Shown here in pieces: positions 45,490 to 54,732 of a DNA stretch of 64,000 bases (positions are counted from its first letter, which is position 1; each line of letters opens with the position of its first letter). The translations under genes and the position numbers were made by a program. The notes beneath the pieces are model-generated. The model saw nothing but the letters and a program-made list of their open reading frames with translations. It ran no database searches and was not told the DNA's origin. The stretch is from Mucilaginibacter pedocola (GTDB taxonomy: Bacteria; Bacteroidota; Bacteroidia; Sphingobacteriales; Sphingobacteriaceae). The stretch covers positions 425,254-489,253 of the forward strand of contig NZ_MBTF01000035.1 of the NCBI RefSeq assembly GCF_002013915.1. The letters are read 5' to 3'.

Positions 45490-47498
45490 AAGAACCAGAG
45501 ATTAGTGTGTGCTACCGGGTTTTGCGGTAGCTCATGGTCAGGGAAATGCGCCGCTAAATCTGCCACAATTTTGGAATAGGAGATCGTCACCGGCAGGCTG
45601 GCCTGTCCGATCGACTTCCAGTAAATACGCGAGAAGCTATAAACCTGGTCGATCAGCTGCTTGACATCAAAAATATCATGCAGTACATTTTCCGGCTTAT
45701 TAACCTTTATCTTTAAGGGAAATGGATATTGCCAGATTCTATAAGATTGCAGCTCATCGTGTCGCATATTGTTAGATAACAAATATTCACTTTTCCACTT
45801 GAGTTCGATGATGGTGCCGCTCACCGGCATGATATTGCTGTACTGCGTATCAAAAAATACATAATCCTTACTCTTGGAATCATTGATCGTCAGCACAACG
45901 AACGGAATGTCGAGGTTAAAGAACTTCAGGGTTTTTTCAATAGCCCGCCCTTCTTCGTCGTTTAGCGTTTTATAATAATGAATGACCAGTTTACTGATCT
46001 TCAGATCGTCTTGCTGCAGCACCGATTCGATATTATGCTTAAGCGCATCGCCGATTGTCTGGATATTTCCGTGCTGAAATGACTCGAACTTATGGAAGGT
46101 ACCGTCTTCTTTAAAAAAAAGGCTATTGCCTAAAAATTCCTCATTGTTGATCTTCTTCACGCCGAAACCAATGATCAGCTTATCATCGGAAAATGTGTCC
46201 AGCTTCCAGGGTATACCGCCCAGCTTAGCCAGGATCGCCACCTGAATATTGGGCAAATGGAACCGGAAATTGTTGGCCAGGATATTCTTGTGCCAGATGA
46301 ACTGTGATAGTATCCCCCGGTTGAGCAACAGGTATTTCACTTTGTAATATTCCTCTTCATTTTCGTCCTCGCTTTCGAAGCGGTTATGGTCTGTCAGGTA
46401 GATGACGAAGTATCGTAAATCCGCTGAAAATGGATAGTCTGCAATCTTTGCTTCCAATTCGTTTACAGGATCATTAGAGTCAAGTACGATCCGGTGCGGA
46501 TCCCCCATCCTATAATTTACCTTGACATAATCTTTAAGCCCAGGTGCGAATGCACCGTCCTGTAAACCCTGCGTCAGCGTTAAATGCAGCTTTTTAGCCG
46601 CAGCTGCATGCGCCGGTTTATAGACAAAAATAAATCTCAAATTTTCACTGTCCGGTGCCGAATAAGGTCCGTATCGTTTTAAGCCGCTGTAAATGCTGTT
46701 ATCCTCGCCATCATTACCAAAGCGCAGTTTGTTCGACACAAATTTCGTTTTCCAGATCTCCTGCTCTTTGAGCTGCTTAAATCCGGAATCGAAGAACTGG
46801 AGGTTCTCGCCCACCTGTTTTCCTTGTAAATAGGTCGTATAAAACTCACTAATCTTTTCATAATATTCTTTGTAGGTATTACGCGTGGGATCATGTTCAC
46901 TGGGCATATTTAAGGCCTTCCGCAATTCATAACCCAATACAGGGTAAACGTCCTCGGCAGCAGGCGGATTTTGCTTGTCCAGTTTGTGGATGGCGCCACC
47001 TGCAATGTACTTGGCATAGCTCGCTTGCGTATGAAGCGTCGAGAGTGGCTGCTGGCTGACCAGCGATTGCCCGTCGTAACTGATCAGCATTTCCAGTCGT
47101 GAAACGTTATCCAAGGTCACCTGCCGCAGGCTGATCTTGTCATAAACTGTAAAGTTATTTTTTGCGCCTGCTGTCCGCCACAACTGAAGCCCGTTGACAA
47201 AATCGTCCAAGGTCATCAATCCCTGGTCTTCGAAATAGGAACGCAATTGCCGGGTTACATAAGGTTTGAAAAAATAGCGGTTGTTTAATAAATTAAGCGA
47301 ACAGGCCTGAGCGTGCTCGTGTGCCGCAAAAGAGTAAAACAGCTCGGCATTTCCTTCCACCAAATCTGCCGGTGCAAAGTCCGCAAAGAAGTCCGCCGTC
47401 TTTTTTTTTGCGCCCGGAAAAATTTCTGCCGAAACGTAGATCGGTATGATTGGCGTTAATAGTTTAAAATATATTTTGTTGAGTACAAGGTTTGCCAT
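45486..47498 (-). CDS. Long prokaryotic Argonaute, catalytically inactive PIWI
   Basis: The 670-residue product has an N-terminal/PAZ-like half (about 1-260), then MID with a candidate 5'-end-binding set (Y385, K386, Q399 in the YYKVKYLLLNRGILSQF region) and a PIWI domain (NIQVAILAKLGGIPWKLD, LKISKLVIHYYKTLND, then a terminal NLWFL). The first catalytic aspartate of PIWI is replaced: LIIGFGVKK has glycine at 446 where slicers have GxD. The second is tyrosine (Y509 in HYYK). So it should bind a guide and target without cutting, and activate the coupled SIR2 protein. I judge the family from motif order; no structure search was possible. Confidence 0.82.
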   Translation of the reverse strand: MANLVLNKIYFKLLTPIIPIYVSAEIFPGAKKKTADFFADFAPADLVEGNAELFYSFAAHEHAQACSLNLLNNRYFFKPYVTRQLRSYFEDQGLMTLDDFVNGLQLWRTAGAKNNFTVYDKISLRQVTLDNVSRLEMLISYDGQSLVSQQPLSTLHTQASYAKYIAGGAIHKLDKQNPPAAEDVYPVLGYELRKALNMPSEHDPTRNTYKEYYEKISEFYTTYLQGKQVGENLQFFDSGFKQLKEQEIWKTKFVSNKLRFGNDGEDNSIYSGLKRYGPYSAPDSENLRFIFVYKPAHAAAAKKLHLTLTQGLQDGAFAPGLKDYVKVNYRMGDPHRIVLDSNDPVNELEAKIADYPFSADLRYFVIYLTDHNRFESEDENEEEYYKVKYLLLNRGILSQFIWHKNILANNFRFHLPNIQVAILAKLGGIPWKLDTFSDDKLIIGFGVKKINNEEFLGNSLFFKEDGTFHKFESFQHGNIQTIGDALKHNIESVLQQDDLKISKLVIHYYKTLNDEEGRAIEKTLKFFNLDIPFVVLTINDSKSKDYVFFDTQYSNIMPVSGTIIELKWKSEYLLSNNMRHDELQSYRIWQYPFPLKIKVNKPENVLHDIFDVKQLIDQVYSFSRIYWKSIGQASLPVTISYSKIVADLAAHFPDHELPQNPVAHTNLWFL

Positions 47499-47814
47499 GG
47501 TCTGAAACTGTTGCGGCCCCCTGTTGGGGCTTGCATTCTAAATAGATAAAGTTACCTATTTTATCTGAGGTGAGCTAGTGAGCGTATGAAGATATTTCTC
47601 CATTGCACTTGGCCGTCGCGTTGATGGTCAAAAACATCTATTAGCAACCAGGCAACTGCCGCGCCGCTGTCCGGCTGTTGTAGCATCCCGGAAAAGCGGG
47701 TGAGCGCAGGAACACAGCGACCTGCTTACCGATGACCAGGGCCTTACGTCGGTTCCCGCCGGTGATTTGTCACATATGGATTGAAAAAAGCCGTCTGCCG
47801 ACGAATGTCTCGTG
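47499..47814. other. Leader/promoter region of the Argonaute operon
   Basis: 316 bp between the diadenylate-cyclase-like gene and the Argonaute gene. The AT-rich part near 47540-47570 is the likely promoter; on the minus strand it holds TAACTTTA, close to TAnnTTTG. The rest is GC-rich with short open frames but no recognisable gene. Confidence 0.4.
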
Positions 47815-49560
47815 TTATTCCGGCAAATAAAAAGAATCATTCATTTGCGGATCGGGCTGAAGGTCCGGAAAAGTCACATACAACCCTTCAGTGGCGTCGG
47901 GGTGCACTTCCAGTTTTTTACGCAGGGAATTGATCATATCGCATTCTTCCTCGTTCAGGTAAAAGGCGATTTTTTCAAAGAAGTTCATGAACTTATAGAA
48001 TCCGCGACGAGAGAACTCCCCTCCAGCAAAACCGCGAAAATCATCAACGGCTTTAGTGATCATGGAATGTCTGACCTGCGGGCGCAATTTAGGGATGATA
48101 TCGATCATGCCATCCTCAGAAACAATGACAATCATGGTCGGCTTTTTTACGCCATCCATATAACGGACCGCGGAATTATACCGGGCGCCGCGTGACGAAT
48201 CGCCGTTGTCGCTGGCTTTCCCATCCAAGATCAGGCCAATGGCATGGCAGGTGCCTTTACGGTCCAACAAGACAGCCCCATCGATGGCAGTGATGGTTCG
48301 GAAAAGGTCTTTGTGCAAGCGGGTAGCCTGCAGGCCAAAGCTTTGCTTGGCCAGCCGCTTTGCTTCTGTTTTAGCGTTGTCACTGATTACCAGCATCGTT
48401 CCGTGCTGCTGCTGGATAGCTATTTCGATTAGTTCCCAAAGGTATTCGCTGTCCCGCTTTTCGATCTTAGTAAAGATGCGCACTATGTCGAGGTCAAAAA
48501 GTTGTTTATCCAGCCGGTCGCGCGGCAATGCTGGCTGCATATAGGACACCGTCATCAGGGAGTGGCCTTCATGTTTGACATCCCATTTATAGTGCTGCAG
48601 AAACTCAATTTCAAAAATGCTCTCCTCGGTTGGGTTGTAGCGGCCAATTAGCTCTGCCAGCCCGTAGATATAAGCGGCATCGCATAAGATGACGGAGTTC
48701 TTGTCGGTGACCTCCAAAAACTTGCGTACCTTGCGGTAATCATGGATCTCGATCGGTTCTGCCAGTTCCAGTAAGAGACGGACATTTTTATGCCCCCGTT
48801 TGGCAATTACTATCTTACCCAGGCCTTCACTGCCTTCATAGCGCAACGAGGAAATCGTATTGCAGGCATCGAACAAACCGTGCAAACCCTGGAAGTTGCC
48901 ACCGGCCTGCGAAACGGTATACATAAAGTCCTTGCCCGCGAGCCTGAACAGCTCCACATTGGCCGGCCCGATCGTTTCGGTACCCGGCGAAGGGCCGTAA
49001 AGCGATTGCCGGCAGCCTTCCAGAAATTCCCTGATCACGCTGGCAGTAAAGGAGGTACGGATCTCGAAGCGATCGTTGAAGACCGTTTTCGTTAGGCTGT
49101 AAGTTTCATCGATCAAACGTTTATTTAATTTCAATACCACAAACACCTGGTAACCTTCCACTTTGGCCGGGTAGGACACAAAACATTTATCATCGGCATA
49201 AGCCAGCTCCCTGTTCAGGATTTCCACGATGGCATTCCGGTAAGAGCGCATATCTAGCCGCCTGTCCTGGTTTTGCTGGGCCATCGGATGGCTTTGAAAA
49301 ATCCGGCTTTCCGGATCGACATTGCGCAGGCTACGCGCCAATTCATGAATCTTATTGAACGCGGACACCCGCAAACGGGGATGTTCCGGTTCCAGGCATA
49401 CAGGGTGGCGGCCCTCTCGCTCATCTTCCAGGACGCCGATCAGGAAGACCTCCGGCATAAAATGCGGGTTAAGCGCCCGGAAGACATCTTCCGCCTTGCC
49501 CTCGGCGGTGATCTGGAAATGGGATTGGTACCCCCACATGAACAGGTTAATGGTTGGCAT
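47815..49560 (-). CDS. DisA_N-like (diadenylate cyclase-type) protein with N-terminal sensor region
   Basis: The last third of the 581-residue product resembles the DAC domain: HGTMLVISDNAKTEAKRLA, then the DGA motif (residues 427-429, TAIDGAVLLDRKG) and RGARYNSAVRY (458-464), which corresponds to the GTRHRAA (RHR) ATP-binding motif but with Y-N in place of H-R. The first 350 residues match the idea of the DACN-type sensor regions known on conflict-linked DAC proteins. It could make c-di-AMP or a related dinucleotide, or merely bind one. It shares strand with the Argonaute operon and is divergent from the nuclease gene 49634. Confidence 0.72.
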   Translation of the reverse strand: MPTINLFMWGYQSHFQITAEGKAEDVFRALNPHFMPEVFLIGVLEDEREGRHPVCLEPEHPRLRVSAFNKIHELARSLRNVDPESRIFQSHPMAQQNQDRRLDMRSYRNAIVEILNRELAYADDKCFVSYPAKVEGYQVFVVLKLNKRLIDETYSLTKTVFNDRFEIRTSFTASVIREFLEGCRQSLYGPSPGTETIGPANVELFRLAGKDFMYTVSQAGGNFQGLHGLFDACNTISSLRYEGSEGLGKIVIAKRGHKNVRLLLELAEPIEIHDYRKVRKFLEVTDKNSVILCDAAYIYGLAELIGRYNPTEESIFEIEFLQHYKWDVKHEGHSLMTVSYMQPALPRDRLDKQLFDLDIVRIFTKIEKRDSEYLWELIEIAIQQQHGTMLVISDNAKTEAKRLAKQSFGLQATRLHKDLFRTITAIDGAVLLDRKGTCHAIGLILDGKASDNGDSSRGARYNSAVRYMDGVKKPTMIVIVSEDGMIDIIPKLRPQVRHSMITKAVDDFRGFAGGEFSRRGFYKFMNFFEKIAFYLNEEECDMINSLRKKLEVHPDATEGLYVTFPDLQPDPQMNDSFYLPE

Positions 49561-49633
49561 AGTCGAATGGTAAAAAACAAAGTTAAGGCTAAAGACGGAA
49601 ATTATGTAGCTTTGAGTTTATACCAAACCTGTC

Positions 49634-51214
49634 ATGTCAATTTTAACTATCCATGAAAAATTACTTGATCATTTGGTCAAGCTGCGCAAGAACGATCCTA
49701 GATTGTATTTTATGCCTCGGAAGATCAATAACCGGAACCGCCTGCAACAGGGCTATTGGTTTCTCGGCAATGATGATTATGTATATGTCGACCTGTGGAA
49801 TGGGACGGACTGGAAAGAAAAAGTGAATTGTATCGGCTTTGTCGTCTTACCGGACGGCCGGCATTATTTGGAACTCTCTGCCCAGGGCTGTCCGGAAGTC
49901 GTTCCCTTCCTAGAAAAGATTGTCGCCGCCGAACCGGGTTTCGATCGTCCAGGTGAGAAATACAAGTGGTATAAATATTTTTCAGGAGACAAATACCTGC
50001 GAGACTTTGACCAAGCGATCCGGCAGTTCAAGCCAAAAGTCGATCACCTGATCGATCAGGAGCAGCCGCCCGTCATCCGCAAGATCACATCTGCGGAATT
50101 TGATCGCTACGGCGAAAGGGTAATCGCTTTACGGAATGGCCAGCTGCAGTACCAGAAAACTCACAAGATCACGCGTCTCTCCTGGAATACGCATAACTGG
50201 CAATACCCTTCCGGTTGGCTTGGCAAATCACGCGACAAAACTACCCACGAGGGTAAATACGGCTTTGGCTATGAAGAGTGGCTGTTCGACCGTTCCAAAC
50301 TGATCGGCGGCTACCATTATGGCTTTGTGAAAGGACTCGAATCAAAGGTCGACCGCCATGCGTCGAAGACCTACGAACTGCACCTGTATACGCAGAACAG
50401 TTTCCGCAATTACTATTATGTCGGCTGCATCCGCCAGGCCGAAGGCGTCAGCCATGCGACGTCCGAAGATATTTACGCCCAATACAAGGCACAAGGCTGG
50501 CTCGAAGAAATGGCCGGTGCAGTCCAGCGGGTGGAGGCCGATGTCAAAGCCTTCCGTAAAGTCAATCCGAAACTGTTCGTCAACGTCCGTTTCCGGTTAG
50601 CTGATCTTGACCTGCCCGAAGAACTGGTCGAGATTGGCGAGCAGGACGATAACATCACCATCGACCGATTCAAACTTCTGGGCTACCGCGGCGGAATCGT
50701 ACCCATGCTTAACCCCGAGCTACCCGAAGATGCCGGTTCGGACGGGACGTCGCCGGAGAATAGCGGCCATGCCGGCAACTGGAAAAATACCGGCAGGCGC
50801 AAACGCACCTTCAAGATGGAACAGGAGTACGACCCCGACCATGACCAAATGCAAAACGCGATCGTAGAATTCCTGCGCGAAAACCCAGCCTACGGTTACG
50901 CCAGGGTGGATATCGAAACCAGCCGCGTCGATATCAAGGCACTCACCCATGGTGGCAACTGGCATTATTTCGAGATCAAGACCGCCAGCCCAAAGCGTAA
51001 TATCCGCGATGCCATCGGCCAAGTCATGGAGTATGCCTATTACCCCAGTCGCGAAAGAGCAAAACAATTGATCATTGTCGGTGACAGCGCCCCTGAAAAC
51101 GAGACGATCCGCTATCTGACCTACCTGCGTGACCGCTTTGAGCTGCCGGTAACCTATCGCTATTTTGATTGGGACGAACTGAAGCTTAGCGCTGATTTTC
51201 CCGTCGTTGAGTGA
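49634..51214 (+). CDS. PD-(D/E)XK nuclease-like protein with N-terminal recognition region
   Basis: The 526-residue product ends in a nuclease core: D433 in SRVDIKALT, E447 and K449 in HYFEIKTASPK, then AIGQVMEYAYYP and LIIVGDSAPE, the order of PD-(D/E)XK enzymes. The first 390 residues contain aromatic-rich segments (YGFGYEEWLFDRS, GGYHYGFVKG) seen in other restriction-type proteins. A charged linker of about 40 residues separates them. It starts 73 bp from the divergent DAC-like gene, sharing a promoter region, and is followed by an HNH gene. Probable DNA-targeting defence enzyme. Confidence 0.72.
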   Translation: MSILTIHEKLLDHLVKLRKNDPRLYFMPRKINNRNRLQQGYWFLGNDDYVYVDLWNGTDWKEKVNCIGFVVLPDGRHYLELSAQGCPEVVPFLEKIVAAEPGFDRPGEKYKWYKYFSGDKYLRDFDQAIRQFKPKVDHLIDQEQPPVIRKITSAEFDRYGERVIALRNGQLQYQKTHKITRLSWNTHNWQYPSGWLGKSRDKTTHEGKYGFGYEEWLFDRSKLIGGYHYGFVKGLESKVDRHASKTYELHLYTQNSFRNYYYVGCIRQAEGVSHATSEDIYAQYKAQGWLEEMAGAVQRVEADVKAFRKVNPKLFVNVRFRLADLDLPEELVEIGEQDDNITIDRFKLLGYRGGIVPMLNPELPEDAGSDGTSPENSGHAGNWKNTGRRKRTFKMEQEYDPDHDQMQNAIVEFLRENPAYGYARVDIETSRVDIKALTHGGNWHYFEIKTASPKRNIRDAIGQVMEYAYYPSRERAKQLIIVGDSAPENETIRYLTYLRDRFELPVTYRYFDWDELKLSADFPVVE

Positions 51215-51272
51215 AAAAACAGCGATGAAAGCAGCTGAATGTCCTATTTTGTGATAATATGTTTAAAAACCA

Positions 51273-52106
51273 ATGGATTGTATTTTTTGCCGAAAAGGAA
51301 ATAGTTTTAAAACGGTCGAACATGTCATTCCTGAGTCGCTTGGCAATGTCGAGCACGTTTTGCCTAAAGGCGTCGTATGCGACGCTTGTAATAATTATTT
51401 TGCGGTCAAAGTCGAAAAGCCGCTTTTGGAAATGCCCTACTTCATCAATCTGCGACAACGCAACCTGATCCGCAGCAAAAAGCGCAGACTGGTCCCTGAT
51501 AAAGTATTATTTCCTCATCCGCAGGGCGGTTGGGCGGAGGTTTGGATTGATGAGCAAGGATTCATACTGCGGTCAGAAGATACTCATATTGCTTCGCTCA
51601 TAAAAGAAGGAAAGATCAATAGCATGATCATACCCACCATTCCCGAAGTGGATTATCCCAATGATGTCATTTCCCGCTTTCTGGCAAAAGCGGCATTAGA
51701 AAGCGTTGCTTATTATTCGTTTGGCAAAGGCCCTTATACCGACGATTTCATCCAACAAAATAATTTGGACCCGCTTCGGGAATACGCAAGATATGGCATT
51801 GGCCCATTCTGGCCCTATCATCAACGCCGAATTTACACGGAGGAAGACCGTTTTGTGAATACCGATATTCAACCTGGACCGTATGAAATTCTTCACGAAT
51901 TTGATTTCCTGATGATCGATTATGAGCACATCTATTTAGCATTAGTCATCATGGGAGTTGAATATGTGATTCGTTTGAACCAGCCGGAGATTAAAACTTA
52001 TCAGCAGTGGCTGGCTGAAAACAAAGGACGGTCGCCCATACGCCGGGGCAAGGAATACATGGTAACGAAAGATAAAAATGACGGTACCCAACCTGATACA
52101 ATATGA
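51273..52106 (+). CDS. HNH endonuclease-like protein
   Basis: The 277-residue product begins MDCIFCRKGNSFKTVEHVIP, with CxxC, the EHVIPESLG histidine motif and a second CDACNN pair near residue 36-40, the layout of HNH_5-type endonucleases in which four cysteines bind zinc. The remaining 220 residues are unassigned. Its stop overlaps the start of the DUF4238 gene by four bases, indicating a coupled pair. It follows the PD-(D/E)XK gene by 58 bp. Confidence 0.78.
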   Translation: MDCIFCRKGNSFKTVEHVIPESLGNVEHVLPKGVVCDACNNYFAVKVEKPLLEMPYFINLRQRNLIRSKKRRLVPDKVLFPHPQGGWAEVWIDEQGFILRSEDTHIASLIKEGKINSMIIPTIPEVDYPNDVISRFLAKAALESVAYYSFGKGPYTDDFIQQNNLDPLREYARYGIGPFWPYHQRRIYTEEDRFVNTDIQPGPYEILHEFDFLMIDYEHIYLALVIMGVEYVIRLNQPEIKTYQQWLAENKGRSPIRRGKEYMVTKDKNDGTQPDTI

Positions 52107-52987
52107 CGAACGAACCTAAACATCACCATTATGTCCCACGGTTTTACTTGCGGCGCTTTACCGACGACAAAAAACAACTGTGGGTATTTGACAAATCAAC
52201 GGGTAAAATATTTCCAACCACTTGTGAAAATATAGCCGGAGAGAACCAGTTCTACTGGAATGAAGAACTAAACGAACAAGGTCACGACCCACTAACACTG
52301 GAAAAACAATTTGCCGACCTGGAAGGCGAAGCTGCAGCTATTACCAATGATTGGTTTCGTCAGTTTAGTCGGAACAAAAAACTCATCATTCCTAAAATAA
52401 ACCGGGAAATCATGTCATTGTACCTAGCTACCCAGCTCTTAAGGACGGCCGAAGCCCGGAATAGGATTGTTGAATTCAGCAAAATCAGCAACCCCGGCTA
52501 TGACGCGGAAAATGACGCCCGGCAATTACACATTGCCCTGATATGGGATACCAAATTGGTCGAATCCATGTGTAAGAGAATCAAATCCTGCATTTGGATG
52601 TTTGGACTTAATGAAACAGCAACGCCATTTTTGACCAGCGATCACCCGGTACTGATCAAAAATTTTGAAAATACCCAATGGCTTTCCGGCCCTGTCGTTT
52701 ATGAGCCGGGTATGTATATCGTTTTCCCATTGACACCGCAACTGATCATGTATGCCAAGGACCATAAACACTGGAAAGGCGCTAAAATATTCAAAGATTC
52801 GATCACACCGGTCACCTTTGATCAACACATGGTCCAGCATGAAAATTCAGGTCAGGTGGGTATGTCTAACCGGTTTATCTTTTCAAATGAAAATAATTTT
52901 GACTTTGCTAAAGAATTTCTGACAGATAATGAAACGTTTAAAGATCCCAAGCGCAGCAGGTTTATCAATAAACCGAGAGGTGATTGA
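52103..52987 (+). CDS. DUF4238 family protein
   Basis: The 294-residue product begins KHHHYVPRFYLRRFTDDKKQ, the signature of DUF4238 proteins, and shows LTSDHPV in the middle. Their function is unknown; they are frequent in defence islands and are suspected to be nucleases or toxins on the basis of the HHxYVP motif. It is coupled to the HNH gene by an ATGA overlap. Confidence 0.8.
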   Translation: MTNEPKHHHYVPRFYLRRFTDDKKQLWVFDKSTGKIFPTTCENIAGENQFYWNEELNEQGHDPLTLEKQFADLEGEAAAITNDWFRQFSRNKKLIIPKINREIMSLYLATQLLRTAEARNRIVEFSKISNPGYDAENDARQLHIALIWDTKLVESMCKRIKSCIWMFGLNETATPFLTSDHPVLIKNFENTQWLSGPVVYEPGMYIVFPLTPQLIMYAKDHKHWKGAKIFKDSITPVTFDQHMVQHENSGQVGMSNRFIFSNENNFDFAKEFLTDNETFKDPKRSRFINKPRGD

Positions 52988-52999
52988 TCTTGCCGTTCA

Positions 53000-53830
53000 T
53001 TAGAATAATTTCATTTGCGGATCGATAGGCTTAGGTGCTTCCATTTTTGGATGGAAAGTGCCAATAATCATAAAAGGGTTATTAGAGACATGGTGATGCT
53101 GTTGACTGGTGCCGAGAAATAAGTGCAGGTCCTTCGTACGGGCAAAATCATCCAGATACTTCGTTTTTACATCGGTGCAGGCTTTAGCTTCGTTACCCTC
53201 ATGCCTCGCCAGACAGTTCCAGTATAATTGCCCGATCTCCCAATCTTCGATCATCATAGTGCTTTCCTTGCCCTGATTATCGACTATAACATACGAAAAC
53301 TTATAAGGCAACTTGCGTACAACCTCAAACTTACCGTCGTCAGCGGTTTGAAAAAGGTTCATTTGCTGTAACTTTTCCAGTTTTGCTTTTTTCCATTCGC
53401 GCGAAACTGCTTCGATTTTAAAATCCTTTACCAACGCCGGTTTAAAGACCGCCAGTGACGTTCGTATGGCTTTATCGTGTGCTTCGCTAATGAGCTCCGT
53501 CAGGTTACAATAGATCTTGCCTAATGCGATCGCCTTTCGTGCTGCCCAGTTTTTGCTGGTGTCCAAATGGTCAATTATGGTGATTTCCGAGTCATGGGCA
53601 TGGGGTCGAAAGCTTTCAGGCCGGAAGTCCTTGTGATTCTTTACCAGATCAAGCTCGATCCAATCATATTTTCGGTACTGCTCGCTGTAGGACTTTTTAC
53701 GAAAGGAAACAGGATAAATTCTGATCCAGGTCCCATCTTCCCTGAAACCTGCGGTGCAAACCAGTTCATCATATTTACCGGAAATTGCAGGGTAGGTTTT
53801 TACGGTAATGAGAACTTTGGTCAGCGCCAT
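53000..53830 (-). CDS. Unknown protein paired with a DUF488 protein
   Basis: The 276-residue product starts MALTKVLITVKTYPAISGKY and has a beta-rich beginning with FREDGTWIRIYPVSFRKK, which suggests an OB- or SH3-like fold, but I cannot name the family. It lies six bases downstream of the DUF488 gene and must be co-transcribed with it. Conserved pairing with DUF488 would point to a two-protein module. Confidence 0.6.
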   Translation of the reverse strand: MALTKVLITVKTYPAISGKYDELVCTAGFREDGTWIRIYPVSFRKKSYSEQYRKYDWIELDLVKNHKDFRPESFRPHAHDSEITIIDHLDTSKNWAARKAIALGKIYCNLTELISEAHDKAIRTSLAVFKPALVKDFKIEAVSREWKKAKLEKLQQMNLFQTADDGKFEVVRKLPYKFSYVIVDNQGKESTMMIEDWEIGQLYWNCLARHEGNEAKACTDVKTKYLDDFARTKDLHLFLGTSQQHHHVSNNPFMIIGTFHPKMEAPKPIDPQMKLF

Positions 53831-53836
53831 GTGATA

Positions 53837-54727
53837 TCAAATATGCTTAAGGTCGTATTGGTCTCCCGAAAGTTTACGGATAGCTTCCGCTAATGGTTTT
53901 CGATGGCACTGGCAGATATTGGCTTCAAAGCAGGTCAAAGCAATCCTTTTTTTATTCTCCAGCAAGGCAAGTATACCCGCTTGGGCACCCGCTGTATTGA
54001 CAAGGTTTTCTTTTTTATAGATTGCGAACAATTGATCGTAATCCCGCTGTGTGTTCAATTCTTGCCGTTGGTCTGAATCGATGCCGACTTCCGGAATATG
54101 AAGATACTCAATTCCAACACTTTCACATACTTTTTTTAATAAACTTTTTGAAAAACCATATTTCATGCTCAAGGGATTTTTGCGGACATCTACAAGTACC
54201 CTGACATCATTGCGAATCAATTTATTGATATAGTTTTCCAGCGATATGCCTTCGTAACCAATGGTAAACAGTGTCGTAGCCGAGAATGGTGGCCGGCTTG
54301 CTTTAACTTTAGCCATTTCTTCTTCCGTTAAAATCTCCGGTGCCTTCAGGCTGTTCAAAGCAAAATAAGGAAAGTTAACATAAGTATGACGCATCAGTGC
54401 CGTACCGCTAAACCCGCCGTAAAGTTTTTTTAATTCTACTAGCGCTTTTCGATCCGCTTCTTTTAAACCGGCTAAATATTTAGCGGGATCTTTTTTTATC
54501 AGGCCGTTTTCTTCTTCGATCAGTGAGCCCTTTTGAATCATTGTCGTCAAATCGGCCTGTGCTGAAAAAGAAAAGCACCCAAATTTATAGGGAACGAATT
54601 CATATTCGGGGTTGGTCTGGCTTTTCGAAAACAGAAACAAAAGTTTCTGCAACCGGAGTTTTTCAAGTTTCCCGTCGAATAATTCCAGCATGGCCAATAT
54701 GATCTTTCTTCTATAAAACATATGCAA
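53837..54727 (-). CDS. DUF488 protein with N-terminal helical domain
   Basis: The C-terminal 150 residues are DUF488: LFTIGYEGISLENYINKL, VLVDVRKNPLS, KKVCESVGIEYLHIPEVG, and the cysteine-rich ALTCFEANICQCHRKPLAEA. The N-terminal 140 residues (KLRLQKLLFLFSK, VPYKFGCFSFSAQADL) resemble small regulatory domains of the DUF4065 kind, but I am not certain. DUF488 proteins are of unknown function and are enriched near mobile and defence genes. Confidence 0.75.
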   Translation of the reverse strand: MHMFYRRKIILAMLELFDGKLEKLRLQKLLFLFSKSQTNPEYEFVPYKFGCFSFSAQADLTTMIQKGSLIEEENGLIKKDPAKYLAGLKEADRKALVELKKLYGGFSGTALMRHTYVNFPYFALNSLKAPEILTEEEMAKVKASRPPFSATTLFTIGYEGISLENYINKLIRNDVRVLVDVRKNPLSMKYGFSKSLLKKVCESVGIEYLHIPEVGIDSDQRQELNTQRDYDQLFAIYKKENLVNTAGAQAGILALLENKKRIALTCFEANICQCHRKPLAEAIRKLSGDQYDLKHI

Positions 54728-54732
54728 ATTTA

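Noticed and set aside
45486..47498. Short-Argonaute SPARSA/SPARTA assignment
   Set aside because: The protein is too long and the SIR2 protein has no APAZ domain.
47628..47840. 70-codon minus-strand frame before the Argonaute gene
   Set aside because: Low-complexity cysteine- and serine-rich product that overlaps the end of the DAC-like gene; no family.
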